NCBI GenBank assembly: GCA_964384675.1
Contig: CAYLNK010000020.1
Coordinates: 1 to 39,835, forward strand
Direction of reading: 5' to 3'
From: CAYLNK01 sp964384675
GTDB lineage: Bacteria > Acidobacteriota > Thermoanaerobaculia > UBA5066
DNA: 39,835 bases
Under the pieces are notes generated by a model. It had not been told where the DNA came from, searched no databases, and saw only the letters and a program-made list of their open reading frames with translations. Both the position numbers and the translations under genes were made by a program. Numbering within the stretch: the stretch's first letter is position 1; every line of letters begins with the position of its first letter. Shown here one piece after another: positions 1 to 7,429 of this stretch.

Positions 1-130
1 CGGGCGCGGCCGCGGCGGCCTTCGGCGCCGGCTTCGCCTTGCCGATCGTGACGCTGGTCACGTCGCTCAGCAGCTGGTCGACGTCCTTCTTCTTCTTGGG
101 CTTCTCGGGCCCCTTGGTCTCGTCGGTCAT
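1..130 (-). CDS. N-terminal fragment of the spc-operon gene after rpsE (rpmD position), product uncertain
   Basis: The gene starts with ATG at 130, 12 bp after the rpsE stop, and runs off the left edge. Only 43 residues are visible, beginning MTDETKGPEKPKKKKDVDQL and ending in an Ala/Pro/Lys-rich stretch. In most bacteria rpmD (L30) or rplO (L15) follows rpsE. The visible part resembles neither the compact L30 start nor the L15 start, so either the protein has a long charged N-terminal extension or a different gene stands here. Position suggests a ribosomal protein; the visible sequence alone does not prove it. Confidence 0.55.
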   Translation of the reverse strand, partial: MTDETKGPEKPKKKKDVDQLLSDVTSVTIGKAKPAPKAAAAAP

Positions 131-142
131 CGGATTGTCCCC

Positions 143-793
143 TTACTTCTCGGCGACGGTGCTCTCGGCGACCGCGACGGCCTCGGCCTCGGGGGCCTCG
201 GGGGCCGCGTGGCTCCCACGGCCACGGGCCTTGGCGATCGCCTCCTCGAGGTGGAGGCTCTTGAGCGCCTCGAACGTCGCCTTGACGACGTTGTGCGGAT
301 TCGCGGTGCCGAGTGACTTCGTCAGGATGTTCTGGACGCCGGCGGACTCGAGGACGGCCCGGACGGGGCCCCCGGCGATGACCCCGGTACCTTCCGAGGC
401 GGGCTTGAGCATCACGCGACCGGCGCCGAAGTGACCGATCACCGGATGCGGGATGGTGCTCCCCTTCAGGGGCACGCTGATCATCTTCTTCTTGGCCATC
501 TCGATCCCCTTCTTGATGGCCATCGGGACCTCCTTCGCCTTGCCAGCCCCGTAGCCGACGCGGCCGTGCCCGTCACCCACGACGACGAGCGCGGAGAAGG
601 AGAAGTTCTTGCCGCCCTTGACGACCTTCGTCACCCGGTTGATGTGGACGACGTGGTCGATGAGGTCGGCACCCGCCCGGCCTTCGCCGAGCGCGCCCGG
701 GGGGCGGGAGGAAGGCGGTCCGCCGGGACCGGAGCGGCCGGGGCCGCCGGGACGACCGGGACGGGACGGACGATTCGCGACGTTGGTGCTCAA
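143..793 (-). CDS. rpsE: 30S ribosomal protein S5
   Basis: S5 of the small subunit, important for decoding accuracy and mRNA entry. The 216 residues contain the N-terminal RNA-binding domain (about 44-107, with VNRVxK-like INRVTKVVKGGKNFSF and GDGHGRVGYGAGKAKEVP) and the C-terminal domain with PASEGTGVIAGG near 131-142. It is longer than the usual ~165 residues: residues 1-42 form a Gly/Pro/Arg-rich tail and the last ~25 are Ala/Glu-rich. The start is TTG at 793, sharing TTGA with the rplR stop, so translation is probably coupled. There is no ATG in a better position and the S5 core begins well inside the frame. Confidence 0.96.
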   Translation of the reverse strand: MSTNVANRPSRPGRPGGPGRSGPGGPPSSRPPGALGEGRAGADLIDHVVHINRVTKVVKGGKNFSFSALVVVGDGHGRVGYGAGKAKEVPMAIKKGIEMAKKKMISVPLKGSTIPHPVIGHFGAGRVMLKPASEGTGVIAGGPVRAVLESAGVQNILTKSLGTANPHNVVKATFEALKSLHLEEAIAKARGRGSHAAPEAPEAEAVAVAESTVAEK

Positions 794-1158
794 AACTTCA
801 ACCCCTTTTCCCTTGCGGCATCGGCGAGCGCCTTGACGTTCCCGTGATACAGGTGACCACCGCGATCGAACACGACCGCCGAGATCCCCTGGGCCTGGGC
901 TCGCTCCGCGATCAACGAGCCGACCTTGACGGCGGCCGTCTTGCTCGCGGCGCTCTTGGCGTCGCCCTTGATCACGGCCTCCTTGGAGTTGGCCTGCGCC
1001 AGGGTGCGGCCCGCCTGGTCGTCGATGAGCTGAGCGTAGACGTAGCGCGACGAGCGTCGCACCGCGAGGCGGGGGCGCGCCGCCGTACCGTGGACCTTCT
1101 TCCGGATCCGCTCATGGATCCGGATCCGGGCTTCCACTCTGGCCTGAGCTTTTTCCAT
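790..1158 (-). CDS. rplR: 50S ribosomal protein L18
   Basis: L18 binds 5S rRNA and fixes it to the central protuberance. At 122 residues it is of normal length and shows the basic N-terminal tail (MEKAQARVEARIRIHERIRK), then RPRLAVRRSSRYVYAQLIDD and the C-terminal KALADAAREKGLKF end. The ATG at 1158 lies 14 bp after rplF. Its stop overlaps the TTG start of rpsE by 4 bp. Confidence 0.97.
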   Translation of the reverse strand: MEKAQARVEARIRIHERIRKKVHGTAARPRLAVRRSSRYVYAQLIDDQAGRTLAQANSKEAVIKGDAKSAASKTAAVKVGSLIAERAQAQGISAVVFDRGGHLYHGNVKALADAAREKGLKF

Positions 1159-1172
1159 GGTCGCTTCCCTAC

Positions 1173-1730
1173 CTACTTCCCGGTGGCCTTGCCGGCCTTC
1201 TTCTTCAGGACCTCACCGACGAACCGGAACCCCTTCAGCTTGTACGGGTCCGGGGGCCGGATCCCGCGGATCTCGGTCGCCGTCTGTCCCACCTTCTGCT
1301 TGTCGACGCCCGTCACGATCACGTGGGTCACGTCCTTGGCCTTCGCGTCGGGCGCCACCTCGACGCTGATCCCCTCAGGCACCGCGAACACGACGGGGTG
1401 AGAGAAGCCGACGGTGAAGACGACGTTCGGCCCCTTCTTCTCGGCCTTGAAGCCGATTCCGACGAGGTCGATCTTCCTCTCGAAACCCGCGGTGACGCCG
1501 AGAACGGCGTTCTGCAGGAGCGCCCGGTTCAGGCCGTGGAGCGCCTTGTCCCGCTTCTCCTCGCCGCCCCGGATCAGCTCCAGCTTGCCGTCCTTGCTCT
1601 GGACCTTCATGCCGTTCAGGACCGGCGTGGCCATGGTGCCCTTGGGCCCCTTGACCTTCACGGTGGACCCGTCCACCTGGACCTCGACCCCCTTGGGGAT
1701 CACGACCGGCTTCTTTCCGATACGCGACAT
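1173..1730 (-). CDS. rplF: 50S ribosomal protein L6
   Basis: L6 sits near the sarcin-ricin loop and the factor-binding site of the large subunit. The 185-residue protein has the standard start MSRIGKKPVVIPKGVEVQVD, two tandem L6 alpha-beta domains, and the C-terminal signature IRGIRPPDPYKLKGFRFVGE. It starts 8 bp after the rpsH stop with a purine-rich AGGAGA just upstream. The Lys/Ala-rich C-terminus is slightly longer than in E. coli. Confidence 0.97.
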   Translation of the reverse strand: MSRIGKKPVVIPKGVEVQVDGSTVKVKGPKGTMATPVLNGMKVQSKDGKLELIRGGEEKRDKALHGLNRALLQNAVLGVTAGFERKIDLVGIGFKAEKKGPNVVFTVGFSHPVVFAVPEGISVEVAPDAKAKDVTHVIVTGVDKQKVGQTATEIRGIRPPDPYKLKGFRFVGEVLKKKAGKATGK

Positions 1731-1738
1731 CTCTTCTC

Positions 1739-2131
1739 CTACCAGACCGAGCAGACGACCTCGCCGCCGAGGCCTCGCTTCTTGGCGTCATGCCCCGCGA
1801 GCAGCCCCTGGGAGGTCGAGACGATCGCCACGCCGAGCCCACCCAGGACGTCCGGGAGCTCGTCCTTCTTGGCGTACAGGCGGCGTCCGGGCTTCGAGAC
1901 GCGCGACAGGCCGTGGATCACGGGCCGCCCGCCGTCGTCGTACTTCAGGTACAGCCTCAGCAAGCCGACGCCGCGGTCATCGAGGACCTTGAAGTTCTTG
2001 ATGTAGCCCTCGTCCTTGAGGATCCGGGCGAGCTCCACCTTGAAGCGGGACGCCGGCACGTCGGTCTTCTCGTGGCGCGCCGACAGGGCGTTCCTCAGAC
2101 GAGTGAGCAGGTCGGCAATCGGGTCGTTCAT
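1739..2131 (-). CDS. rpsH: 30S ribosomal protein S8
   Basis: S8 is a primary 16S rRNA binder; in enterobacteria it also represses spc-operon translation (no target site was looked for in detail here). The 130 residues begin MNDPIADLLTRLRNALSARH and end GGEVVCSVW, with the conserved STSQGLLAGHDAKKRGLGGE segment. Length and ends match the family. It lies between rpsN and rplF with 9- and 8-bp gaps. Confidence 0.97.
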   Translation of the reverse strand: MNDPIADLLTRLRNALSARHEKTDVPASRFKVELARILKDEGYIKNFKVLDDRGVGLLRLYLKYDDGGRPVIHGLSRVSKPGRRLYAKKDELPDVLGGLGVAIVSTSQGLLAGHDAKKRGLGGEVVCSVW

Positions 2132-2140
2132 TCGGATCTC

Positions 2141-2326
2141 CTACCAGGACGCCTTCCCGACGCCGGGGATGTAGCCGCCGAGCGACAGGTTTCGGAAGCA
2201 GATTCGGCAGAGTCCGAACTTCCGCATGTAGCTCCGCGAGCGCCCGCAGATCTTGCAGCGGTTGTGCTTCCGGATCGCGAACTTGAGCGTGCTGTTCGCC
2301 TTGACGATGGATGCGCGACGGGCCAT
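2141..2326 (-). CDS. rpsN: 30S ribosomal protein S14, zinc-binding short form
   Basis: This is the 61-residue type-Z S14 with two CxxC pairs (CKIC and CRIC), which hold one zinc ion, and the C-terminus GGYIPGVGKASW. The start chosen is ATG at 2326 (MARRASIVKAN), preceded by AGGAGA at a normal distance. The frame is open a further 13 codons upstream, but that would overlap the end of rplE and has no ribosome-binding site. The zinc form implies no built-in low-zinc adaptation at this locus. Confidence 0.95.
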   Translation of the reverse strand: MARRASIVKANSTLKFAIRKHNRCKICGRSRSYMRKFGLCRICFRNLSLGGYIPGVGKASW

Positions 2327-2336
2327 CGAGTCTCTC

Positions 2337-2876
2337 CTATCGGCCGAAGGGCATGCCGAGCTCACGGAGGAGGACTCGGGCCCGGTCGTCGGAACCGGCG
2401 GTGGTGACGATCGTGACGTTCAGCCCCTTGGACTTGTCGACCTTCAGGGGGTCGATCTCCGGGAAGATCAGGTGGTCCTTGATCCCCAGGGTGAAGTTGC
2501 CACGCCCGTCGAAGGAACGGGTGGGGACGCCGCGGAAGTCGCGGACGCGCGGGAGCGCGATGTTCATGAGCCGGTCGAGGAACTCGTACATCCGCTCGCC
2601 CCGGAGGGTGACCCGGCAGCCGATCGGCATGCCGGCGCGGAGCTTGAACGTGGCGATCGACTTCTTCGCCTTCGTCACGACCGCCCTCTGTCCGGCGATC
2701 TTCGTGAGCTCCTCGGCGGCGACGTCGACCAGCTTCGCGTTCGAGATCGCCTCGCCCATCCCGATGTTGAGGACGACCTTGTCGACCCTCGGCACGGCCA
2801 TCGGGTTCTCGATCGCGAACTCCTTCTTGAGGGAGGGCACGACCTCCTTGAGGTACTTCTCGTGCAGTCGCGCCAT
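2337..2876 (-). CDS. rplE: 50S ribosomal protein L5
   Basis: L5 joins 5S rRNA to the central protuberance and contacts S13 and the P-site tRNA. The 179 residues start MARLHEKYLKEVVPSLKKEF and contain the family signatures PRVDKVVLNIGMGEA and FDGRGNFTLGIKDHLIFPEI. Length equals that of E. coli L5. It begins 3 bp after the rplX stop. Confidence 0.97.
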   Translation of the reverse strand: MARLHEKYLKEVVPSLKKEFAIENPMAVPRVDKVVLNIGMGEAISNAKLVDVAAEELTKIAGQRAVVTKAKKSIATFKLRAGMPIGCRVTLRGERMYEFLDRLMNIALPRVRDFRGVPTRSFDGRGNFTLGIKDHLIFPEIDPLKVDKSKGLNVTIVTTAGSDDRARVLLRELGMPFGR

Positions 2877-2879
2877 GGC

Positions 2880-3245
2880 CTACTCCCCCGCGGAGACGGT
2901 GGAGACCGTCGCCTTGCTCTTCTTGGCGAAGCGGACCCGCTCGCCGCCCTCGATCCGGACGCCGAGCCGCGTCGGCTTGCCGTTCTCCGGGTCCTTGACC
3001 TGCACGTTCGACAGGGCGATCGGACCCTCGCGCTCGACGATCCCGCCCTTGATGTTCTTCTGGGGGTTGGGCCGAGTGGCGCGCTTGATCATGTTGACGC
3101 CCTCGACCACGACCCGGCCCTTCTCGCGAAGGACCCGCAGGACCTTGCCGGCCGCGCCGCGGTCCTTGCCCGCGAGCACCACGACCTCGTCACCTCGACG
3201 GATCCGGATCTTGCCCATCGGCTCGGGCTTCTTCTTCTTGCTCAT
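2880..3245 (-). CDS. rplX: 50S ribosomal protein L24
   Basis: L24 starts large-subunit assembly and lies by the exit tunnel. The 121-residue protein has a KOW motif (IRRGDEVVVLAGKDRGAAGK, about 14-33), then GVNMIKRATRPNPQKNIKGG and a C-terminal part typical of L24. About 17 extra residues at the C-terminus are Lys/Thr/Ser-rich. It begins 3 bp after rplN and ends 3 bp before rplE, which suggests tight coupling. Confidence 0.96.
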   Translation of the reverse strand: MSKKKKPEPMGKIRIRRGDEVVVLAGKDRGAAGKVLRVLREKGRVVVEGVNMIKRATRPNPQKNIKGGIVEREGPIALSNVQVKDPENGKPTRLGVRIEGGERVRFAKKSKATVSTVSAGE

Positions 3246-3248
3246 CGC

Positions 3249-3623
3249 TCAGATCACCTCGGGCGCGAGCGAGATGATCTTCATGAACTTCCGCTCGCGC
3301 AGCTCGCGCGCGACGGGTCCGAAGACGCGCGTCCCGATCGGCTCCTTGTCGTTGTTGATCAGCACCGCTGCGTTGTTGTCGAAGCGGATGTAGCTCCCGT
3401 CGCGTCGCCGCGTCTCACGCACGGTCCGCACGATCACCGCCTTCACGACTTTCCCCTTCTTGACGGGGTCCGGCGCATCGGGCGTCGACTCCTTCACGGA
3501 GCAGGTGATCACGTCGCCAACCCGGCCGAAGTCGCCGACCGATCCCCCCTTGAGGCGGATACAAAACAGCTTCTTCGCGCCCGAGTTGTCCGCCACCTCG
3601 AGGATGGTCCCCATCTGGATCAC
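3249..3623 (-). CDS. rplN: 50S ribosomal protein L14
   Basis: L14 forms part of the intersubunit bridge surface. The 124 residues begin MIQMGTILEVADNSGAKK, the normal L14 start, so the GTG at 3623 is the initiator. A strong AGGAGG lies 6 nt upstream. The conserved VKEST... and VFGPVARELRERKFMKIISL segments are present. This is the first gene of the spc operon; it is separated from rpsQ by 36 bp with no visible promoter. Confidence 0.97.
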   Translation of the reverse strand: MIQMGTILEVADNSGAKKLFCIRLKGGSVGDFGRVGDVITCSVKESTPDAPDPVKKGKVVKAVIVRTVRETRRRDGSYIRFDNNAAVLINNDKEPIGTRVFGPVARELRERKFMKIISLAPEVI

Positions 3624-3659
3624 GGCGTCCTCCTGACTCTCAGCTCTTCCGACACCCGC

Positions 3660-3956
3660 TCACGACTCGCGTCGCGCGCGGCTGATGACCGACTTCACGC
3701 GCCAGCGCTTGCGCGCGGACAGCGGACGGGTCTCCTCGATCTCGACCACGTCGCCCGGCTTGCAGCCGAGCACGCGGTCGTCGGCGAGGAACTTCACCGA
3801 ACGCTTCTGGAAGCGGCCGTAGCGCGGGTTCCTGATCGAGCGTGTGACCTCGACCACCACGGTCTTCTCCATCTTGTCGGAGATGACCGTCCCGACCTTC
3901 TTGGTGCGGCGCGCCGCCGGGGTCGCCGGGGCCGCGCTCGTCGTCGTCTCGCTCAT
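3660..3956 (-). CDS. rpsQ: 30S ribosomal protein S17
   Basis: S17 is an OB-fold protein and an early 16S rRNA binder. The core VGTVISDKMEKTVVVEVTRS and the later GDVVEIEETRPLSARKRWRV are canonical. At 98 residues it has about 15 extra N-terminal residues rich in Thr/Ala. It is the last gene of the S10 operon, 4 bp after rpmC. Confidence 0.96.
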   Translation of the reverse strand: MSETTTSAAPATPAARRTKKVGTVISDKMEKTVVVEVTRSIRNPRYGRFQKRSVKFLADDRVLGCKPGDVVEIEETRPLSARKRWRVKSVISRARRES

Positions 3957-3960
3957 AGTC

Positions 3961-4176
3961 CTAAGCCTTCTTCGCGGTCTTCGGAGCCGCCGCCTGCCTG
4001 GCCACCGTCTTGAGCCGGGCGAGGTCCCTGCGGACCTCGGCGATCTTCATCGGGTTCTCGAGCTGGCCGGTCGACTTCTGGAGCCGAAGCGTGAACAGCG
4101 CCTGCGTCCACTCCCGCTCCTTGGCCGTGCGCTCTTCCGGGGTCCACTCGCGCATCGCGGTCGCCTTCATCGTCAT
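3961..4176 (-). CDS. rpmC: 50S ribosomal protein L29
   Basis: L29 is a small helical-hairpin protein near the tunnel exit, next to the trigger-factor and SRP docking site. The 71 residues contain LFTLRLQKSTGQLENPMKI and EVRRDLARLKTV, the family signature, plus an Ala/Lys tail. The ATG at 4176 shares ATGA with the stop of rplP (4-bp overlap). A second ATG two codons later is possible. Confidence 0.94.
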   Translation of the reverse strand: MTMKATAMREWTPEERTAKEREWTQALFTLRLQKSTGQLENPMKIAEVRRDLARLKTVARQAAAPKTAKKA

Positions 4177-4598
4177 CGCACGGCCTCCATGAACTGGCGC
4201 GACACGAAGCGGGTCTTGATGCCGATCTTGTCGGACGCCAGCGAGAACGCCTCGCGCGCCGTCTTCTCGTCGACGCCTTCCATCTCGAACAGGACCCGGG
4301 CCGGCTTGATGACGCAGACCCAGCCTTCGGGAGCGCCCTTCCCCTTCCCCATTCGGGTCTCGGCGGGCTTCTTGGTGATCGGCTTGTCCGGGAACACCCG
4401 GATCCAGAGCTTCCCGCCGCGCTTGACGTGGCGCTGGATCGCGACACGTCCGGCCTCGATCTGGCGGGCGGTCAGCCAGCCCGGCTCCAGGGCCTGCAGA
4501 CCGTAATCCCCGAACGACAGCTCGGAGCCCCGGAGCGCCATCCCGCGCATCCGGCCCCTCTGCTGCTTCCGGTACTTGACCTTCGACGGCATCATCAT
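4173..4598 (-). CDS. rplP: 50S ribosomal protein L16
   Basis: L16 organises the A-site finger and the peptidyl-transferase region. The protein is 141 residues when started at ATG 4598. Two further ATGs follow immediately, but the AAGGA ribosome-binding site is best spaced (9 nt) for the first. The conserved KYRKQQRGRMRGMA, GRVAIQRHVKRGGKLWIRVF and RMGKGKGAPEGWV segments are present. The last 4 bp overlap the start of rpmC. Confidence 0.96.
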   Translation of the reverse strand: MMMPSKVKYRKQQRGRMRGMALRGSELSFGDYGLQALEPGWLTARQIEAGRVAIQRHVKRGGKLWIRVFPDKPITKKPAETRMGKGKGAPEGWVCVIKPARVLFEMEGVDEKTAREAFSLASDKIGIKTRFVSRQFMEAVR

Positions 4599-4649
4599 GA
4601 GCGTGCTTCCTTAACGCGCCGCCCGAACGAGGCGGCTGCGGTGAGGCGT

Positions 4650-4691
4650 GGAGGGGGTCCGGGGGAGCCCGGCCCCGGGTTCAGCCCGGTT
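4650..4691 (-). repeat. degenerate hairpin/C-tract 3' element after rpsC
   Basis: Lies in the 95-bp rpsC-rplP gap, 2 nt after the rpsC stop. On the minus strand a CCGGGG/CCCCGG stem (4659-4678) is followed by ACCCCCTCC, the same tail found after rpoC, tuf and tRNA-Thr. The hairpin arms are less perfect than elsewhere. It belongs to the dispersed family described in the findings; its function is unknown. Confidence 0.5.
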
Positions 4692-4693
4692 CA

Positions 4694-5341
4694 TCACGCG
4701 ACCTTCCGCCGCGACTTGGCGCGGTGCAGGTCGCCCTTGTAGATCCAGCACTTCACGCCGATCTTTCCGTACGTGGTGCGGGCCTCCGCGAACCCGTAGT
4801 CGATGTCCGCCTTGAGAGTGTGGAGCGGGAGGCGCCCCTCCTGATACCACTCGGCGCGCGCGATCTCGGCGCCGTTCAGGCGGCCGGCGCAACGGATCTT
4901 GATCCCCTGCGCGCCGAAGCGGAACGCCGACTCCATCCCCTTCTTCATCGCGCGCCGGAACGCCACCCGACGCTCCAGCTGCATCGCGATCGATTCGGCG
5001 ACGAGCTGGGCGTCGGTCTCGGGACGCTGGATCTCGATGATGTTGACGTGGATGTCCTTGCCCAGCCGCTTCTGCAGCCGGTCCCGGAGCTGGTCCACCG
5101 AGGCGCCCTTCTTGCCGATGATCACGCCGGGGCGGGCGGTCATGATGTTGATCTTGAGCTTGTTCCCGCGCTCGATCTCGATCTCCGAGACCGCGGCGTT
5201 CGAGAGGTCGCGCTTCAGCTCGCCCCGCAGCTTCAGGTCGTCGTGAAGGTGCTGGAGGTAGTCCTTCTCGGCGTACCAGCGGGAGTGCCAGGTGCGGTTG
5301 TAGCCGATGCGGAACCCGTAGGGATGGACTTTCTGACCCAT
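4694..5341 (-). CDS. rpsC: 30S ribosomal protein S3
   Basis: S3 is part of the mRNA-entry helicase at the small-subunit head. The 215 residues contain the N-terminal start MGQKVHPYGFRIGYNRTWHS, a KH domain with GVIIGKKGASVDQLRDRLQK (about 72-91) and the C-terminal domain with IRCAGRLNGAEIARAEWY. Length is close to the usual 210-235. It lies 16 bp after rplV. Confidence 0.97.
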   Translation of the reverse strand: MGQKVHPYGFRIGYNRTWHSRWYAEKDYLQHLHDDLKLRGELKRDLSNAAVSEIEIERGNKLKINIMTARPGVIIGKKGASVDQLRDRLQKRLGKDIHVNIIEIQRPETDAQLVAESIAMQLERRVAFRRAMKKGMESAFRFGAQGIKIRCAGRLNGAEIARAEWYQEGRLPLHTLKADIDYGFAEARTTYGKIGVKCWIYKGDLHRAKSRRKVA

Positions 5342-5357
5342 GCTCTCTTCCTCGTTC

Positions 5358-5975
5358 CTACTCGGACGCCGGGGTCGCGGCCGGCTTCTTGGCCGTCGCG
5401 GGCTTGGCGGACTTCGCGGGCTTGGCGCTCTTCGCCGTCTTGGGCGACTTCTCCTCGCCCTTGTCGCCCTTCGGGCGGGCGCCGAGCTTGGCGGCCGCCG
5501 CGCCCACGCGCGACGTCCGACCCTTGCGGGCGAGCGGCTTGGGCGCCTCGCCGGGGAGCCCCGCGGCCTTGCGGGCCGCCGGGTCGTCCGAGAGGACCAC
5601 GGTCACGTGGCAGAACGGTCGCGGGACCAGCCACATCCGCCCCTGAGGACCGCTCATGAAGCGGGGCCGGGCGAACCGCTTCTTGTAGTTCGACACCGAC
5701 CGGATCATGGCGTTCCGCTGGAGCGGCTTGCGCCCGGCCTCGTCCACGTGGATCTTCGCGACGACGAGGTTGTCGGTGTCGAAGCCGGCTTCCTTGTTGG
5801 CCGCGTTGGCGGCCGCGGACTCGACCAGCTTGAGCAGGTCGGCCGAGCAACCCTTGCGGGTCGTCCGGAGCGTGGCGAGCGCCTGGACGAGCGGCTTCCG
5901 ACGGACCAGGTCCGCAACCAGGCGGATCTTCTGGGCGGAGCCCCGGTAGTGACGGAGACGGGCGGACGATTCCAT
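5358..5975 (-). CDS. rplV: 50S ribosomal protein L22 with long basic tail
   Basis: L22 lines the exit tunnel with a long beta-hairpin. The core covers about residues 1-131: RHYRGSAQKIRLVADLVRRK, AANAANKEAGFDTDNLVVAK and a final CHVTVVLSD. The hairpin-loop region (about 85-120) is about 12 residues longer than in E. coli. The protein is 205 residues against the usual ~110. The extra ~74 C-terminal residues are Lys/Ala/Pro/Ser repeats (AKSAKPAKSAKPATAKKPAA) of low complexity. The ATG at 5975 is 13 bp after rpsS. Confidence 0.95.
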   Translation of the reverse strand: MESSARLRHYRGSAQKIRLVADLVRRKPLVQALATLRTTRKGCSADLLKLVESAAANAANKEAGFDTDNLVVAKIHVDEAGRKPLQRNAMIRSVSNYKKRFARPRFMSGPQGRMWLVPRPFCHVTVVLSDDPAARKAAGLPGEAPKPLARKGRTSRVGAAAAKLGARPKGDKGEEKSPKTAKSAKPAKSAKPATAKKPAATPASE

Positions 5976-5988
5976 CGTTCCCTCTACC

Positions 5989-6294
5989 TCACTTCGCCGC
6001 CGGCGCCGGAGCCGGCGTCGCGCCCTTCTCGACCTTCTTGCCCGAGTGGCCCTTGAAGGTCCGGGTCGGGGAGAACTCGCCCAGCTTGTGGCCGACCATG
6101 TTCTCGGAGACGTACACCGGGATGAACTTCTTGCCGTTGTGGATCGCCAGGGTGTGGCCGACCATCTCGGGCAGGATCGTCGAGCGGCGCGACCAGGTCT
6201 TCAGCACCCGCTTGTCGCCCGCGGAGTTCAGCGCCGTGATCTTGTCCAGCAGCGGGGCGTCGACGAAAGGCCCCTTCTTCGTGGAACGTGACAT
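5989..6294 (-). CDS. rpsS: 30S ribosomal protein S19
   Basis: S19 is in the head of the small subunit and forms a complex with S13. The 101-residue sequence starts MSRSTKKGPFVDAPLLDKIT and carries the conserved TWSRRSTILPEMVGHTLAIH and VGHKLGEFSPTRTFKGHSG motifs. About ten Ala/Pro residues are added at the C-terminus. It is placed between rplB (13 bp) and rplV (13 bp) as in the standard S10 operon. Confidence 0.97.
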   Translation of the reverse strand: MSRSTKKGPFVDAPLLDKITALNSAGDKRVLKTWSRRSTILPEMVGHTLAIHNGKKFIPVYVSENMVGHKLGEFSPTRTFKGHSGKKVEKGATPAPAPAAK

Positions 6295-6307
6295 CGCGAC
6301 TCCTCGC

Positions 6308-7129
6308 CTACTTCCGCCGCTTCACGATGGAAGCGTCGGTCCGCTTGTTGTTGCGGGTCTTGAAGCCCTTGGTCTTCCAGCCCCACGGAGAGCAGGGGTG
6401 CCGACCACCGGAGGTCTTGCCCTCGCCGCCGCCCATCGGGTGGTCGACCGGGTTCATCGCGACGCCGCGGTTGTGGGACTTCCAGCCGAGCCAGCGGTTC
6501 CGCCCGGCCTTGCCGATCGCGATGTTCTCGTTCTCGATGTTCCCGACCTGGCCGATCGTGGCGTAGCACTCGACGGGGACCCGCCGGAGCTCGCCCGAAG
6601 GGAGGCGTAGCAGCGCGGCGACGCCCTCCTTGGCCATCAGCTGAGCGCCCGCGCCCGCCGAGCGGGCCATCTGGGCGCCCGCGCCGGGCTTCAGCTCCAC
6701 GTTGTGGACCACCGTGCCGAGCGGGATCGCCTTCAGCGGCAGCGCGTTCCCGACGACGATGTCGGCCTGCGGACCAGCGATCACGGTCTGCCCCACCGCG
6801 AGGCCGAGCGGCGCCACGATGTAGCGCTTCTCACCGTCCACGTAGTGGAGGAGGGCGATGCGGGCCGAGCGATTCGGGTCGTACTCGACGCTGGCCACCT
6901 TCGCCGGAATGCCGTGCTTGTCCCTCAGGAAGTCGACGGTCCGGTAGCGCTTCTTGTGCCCGCCGCCACGCCACCAAGAGGTGAGGTGTCCGCGCGAGTT
7001 GCGCCCGCCGGTCTTGAGCTTGCCCTTGGTGAGGGACTTCTCCGGCTCGCTCCGGGTTATTTCCGCGAAGTCGGACGTGGTCCGCTGGCGGAGGCCCGGG
7101 GAGGTCGGCTTATAGGACTTGACCGGCAT
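6308..7129 (-). CDS. rplB: 50S ribosomal protein L2
   Basis: L2 is a primary 23S rRNA binder required for subunit joining and peptidyl-transferase activity. The 273 residues match the family length. The C-terminal signature NPVDHPMGGGEGKTSGGRHP includes the histidine critical in E. coli (H229 there). N-terminal MPVKSYKPTSPGLRQRT and RNSRGHLTSWWRGGGHKKRY are also typical. It starts 3 bp after rplW. Confidence 0.98.
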   Translation of the reverse strand: MPVKSYKPTSPGLRQRTTSDFAEITRSEPEKSLTKGKLKTGGRNSRGHLTSWWRGGGHKKRYRTVDFLRDKHGIPAKVASVEYDPNRSARIALLHYVDGEKRYIVAPLGLAVGQTVIAGPQADIVVGNALPLKAIPLGTVVHNVELKPGAGAQMARSAGAGAQLMAKEGVAALLRLPSGELRRVPVECYATIGQVGNIENENIAIGKAGRNRWLGWKSHNRGVAMNPVDHPMGGGEGKTSGGRHPCSPWGWKTKGFKTRNNKRTDASIVKRRK

Positions 7130-7132
7130 GCG

Positions 7133-7429
7133 TCACACTCCCTCGAAGATGGCCGGGAGCTTCTGCCCCGGGGCGAGCTTCACGTAGGCCTTCTTCTTCG
7201 CGCTGGTCCGGCCGATGGAGCGGCCGACCTTGCGGATCCGTCCCGGCACGGTGACGACGCGGACGCCGTCGACCTTGACCTGGAACAGCGTCTCGACCGC
7301 GTGGGCGATCTCGATCTTGTTGGCATCCGAGGCCACCACGAACGTCAGTGTGTTCGACAGCTGGGTCATCGCGGTGGACTTCTCCGTCATCACCGGACGG
7401 ACGACGATGGACTGCGGCTTCCGGATCAC
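7133..7429 (-). CDS. rplW: 50S ribosomal protein L23
   Basis: L23 surrounds the tunnel exit and docks trigger factor and SRP. The 98-residue protein begins (V/M)IRKPQSIVVRPVMTEKST and ends KLAPGQKLPAIFEGV. The start is GTG at 7429: GGAGG stands 7 nt upstream and GTGA overlaps the rplD stop by 4 bp. The frame stays open well upstream inside rplD, but nothing there resembles L23. An internal ATG (MTEKST) would remove conserved residues. Confidence 0.94.
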   Translation of the reverse strand: MIRKPQSIVVRPVMTEKSTAMTQLSNTLTFVVASDANKIEIAHAVETLFQVKVDGVRVVTVPGRIRKVGRSIGRTSAKKKAYVKLAPGQKLPAIFEGV

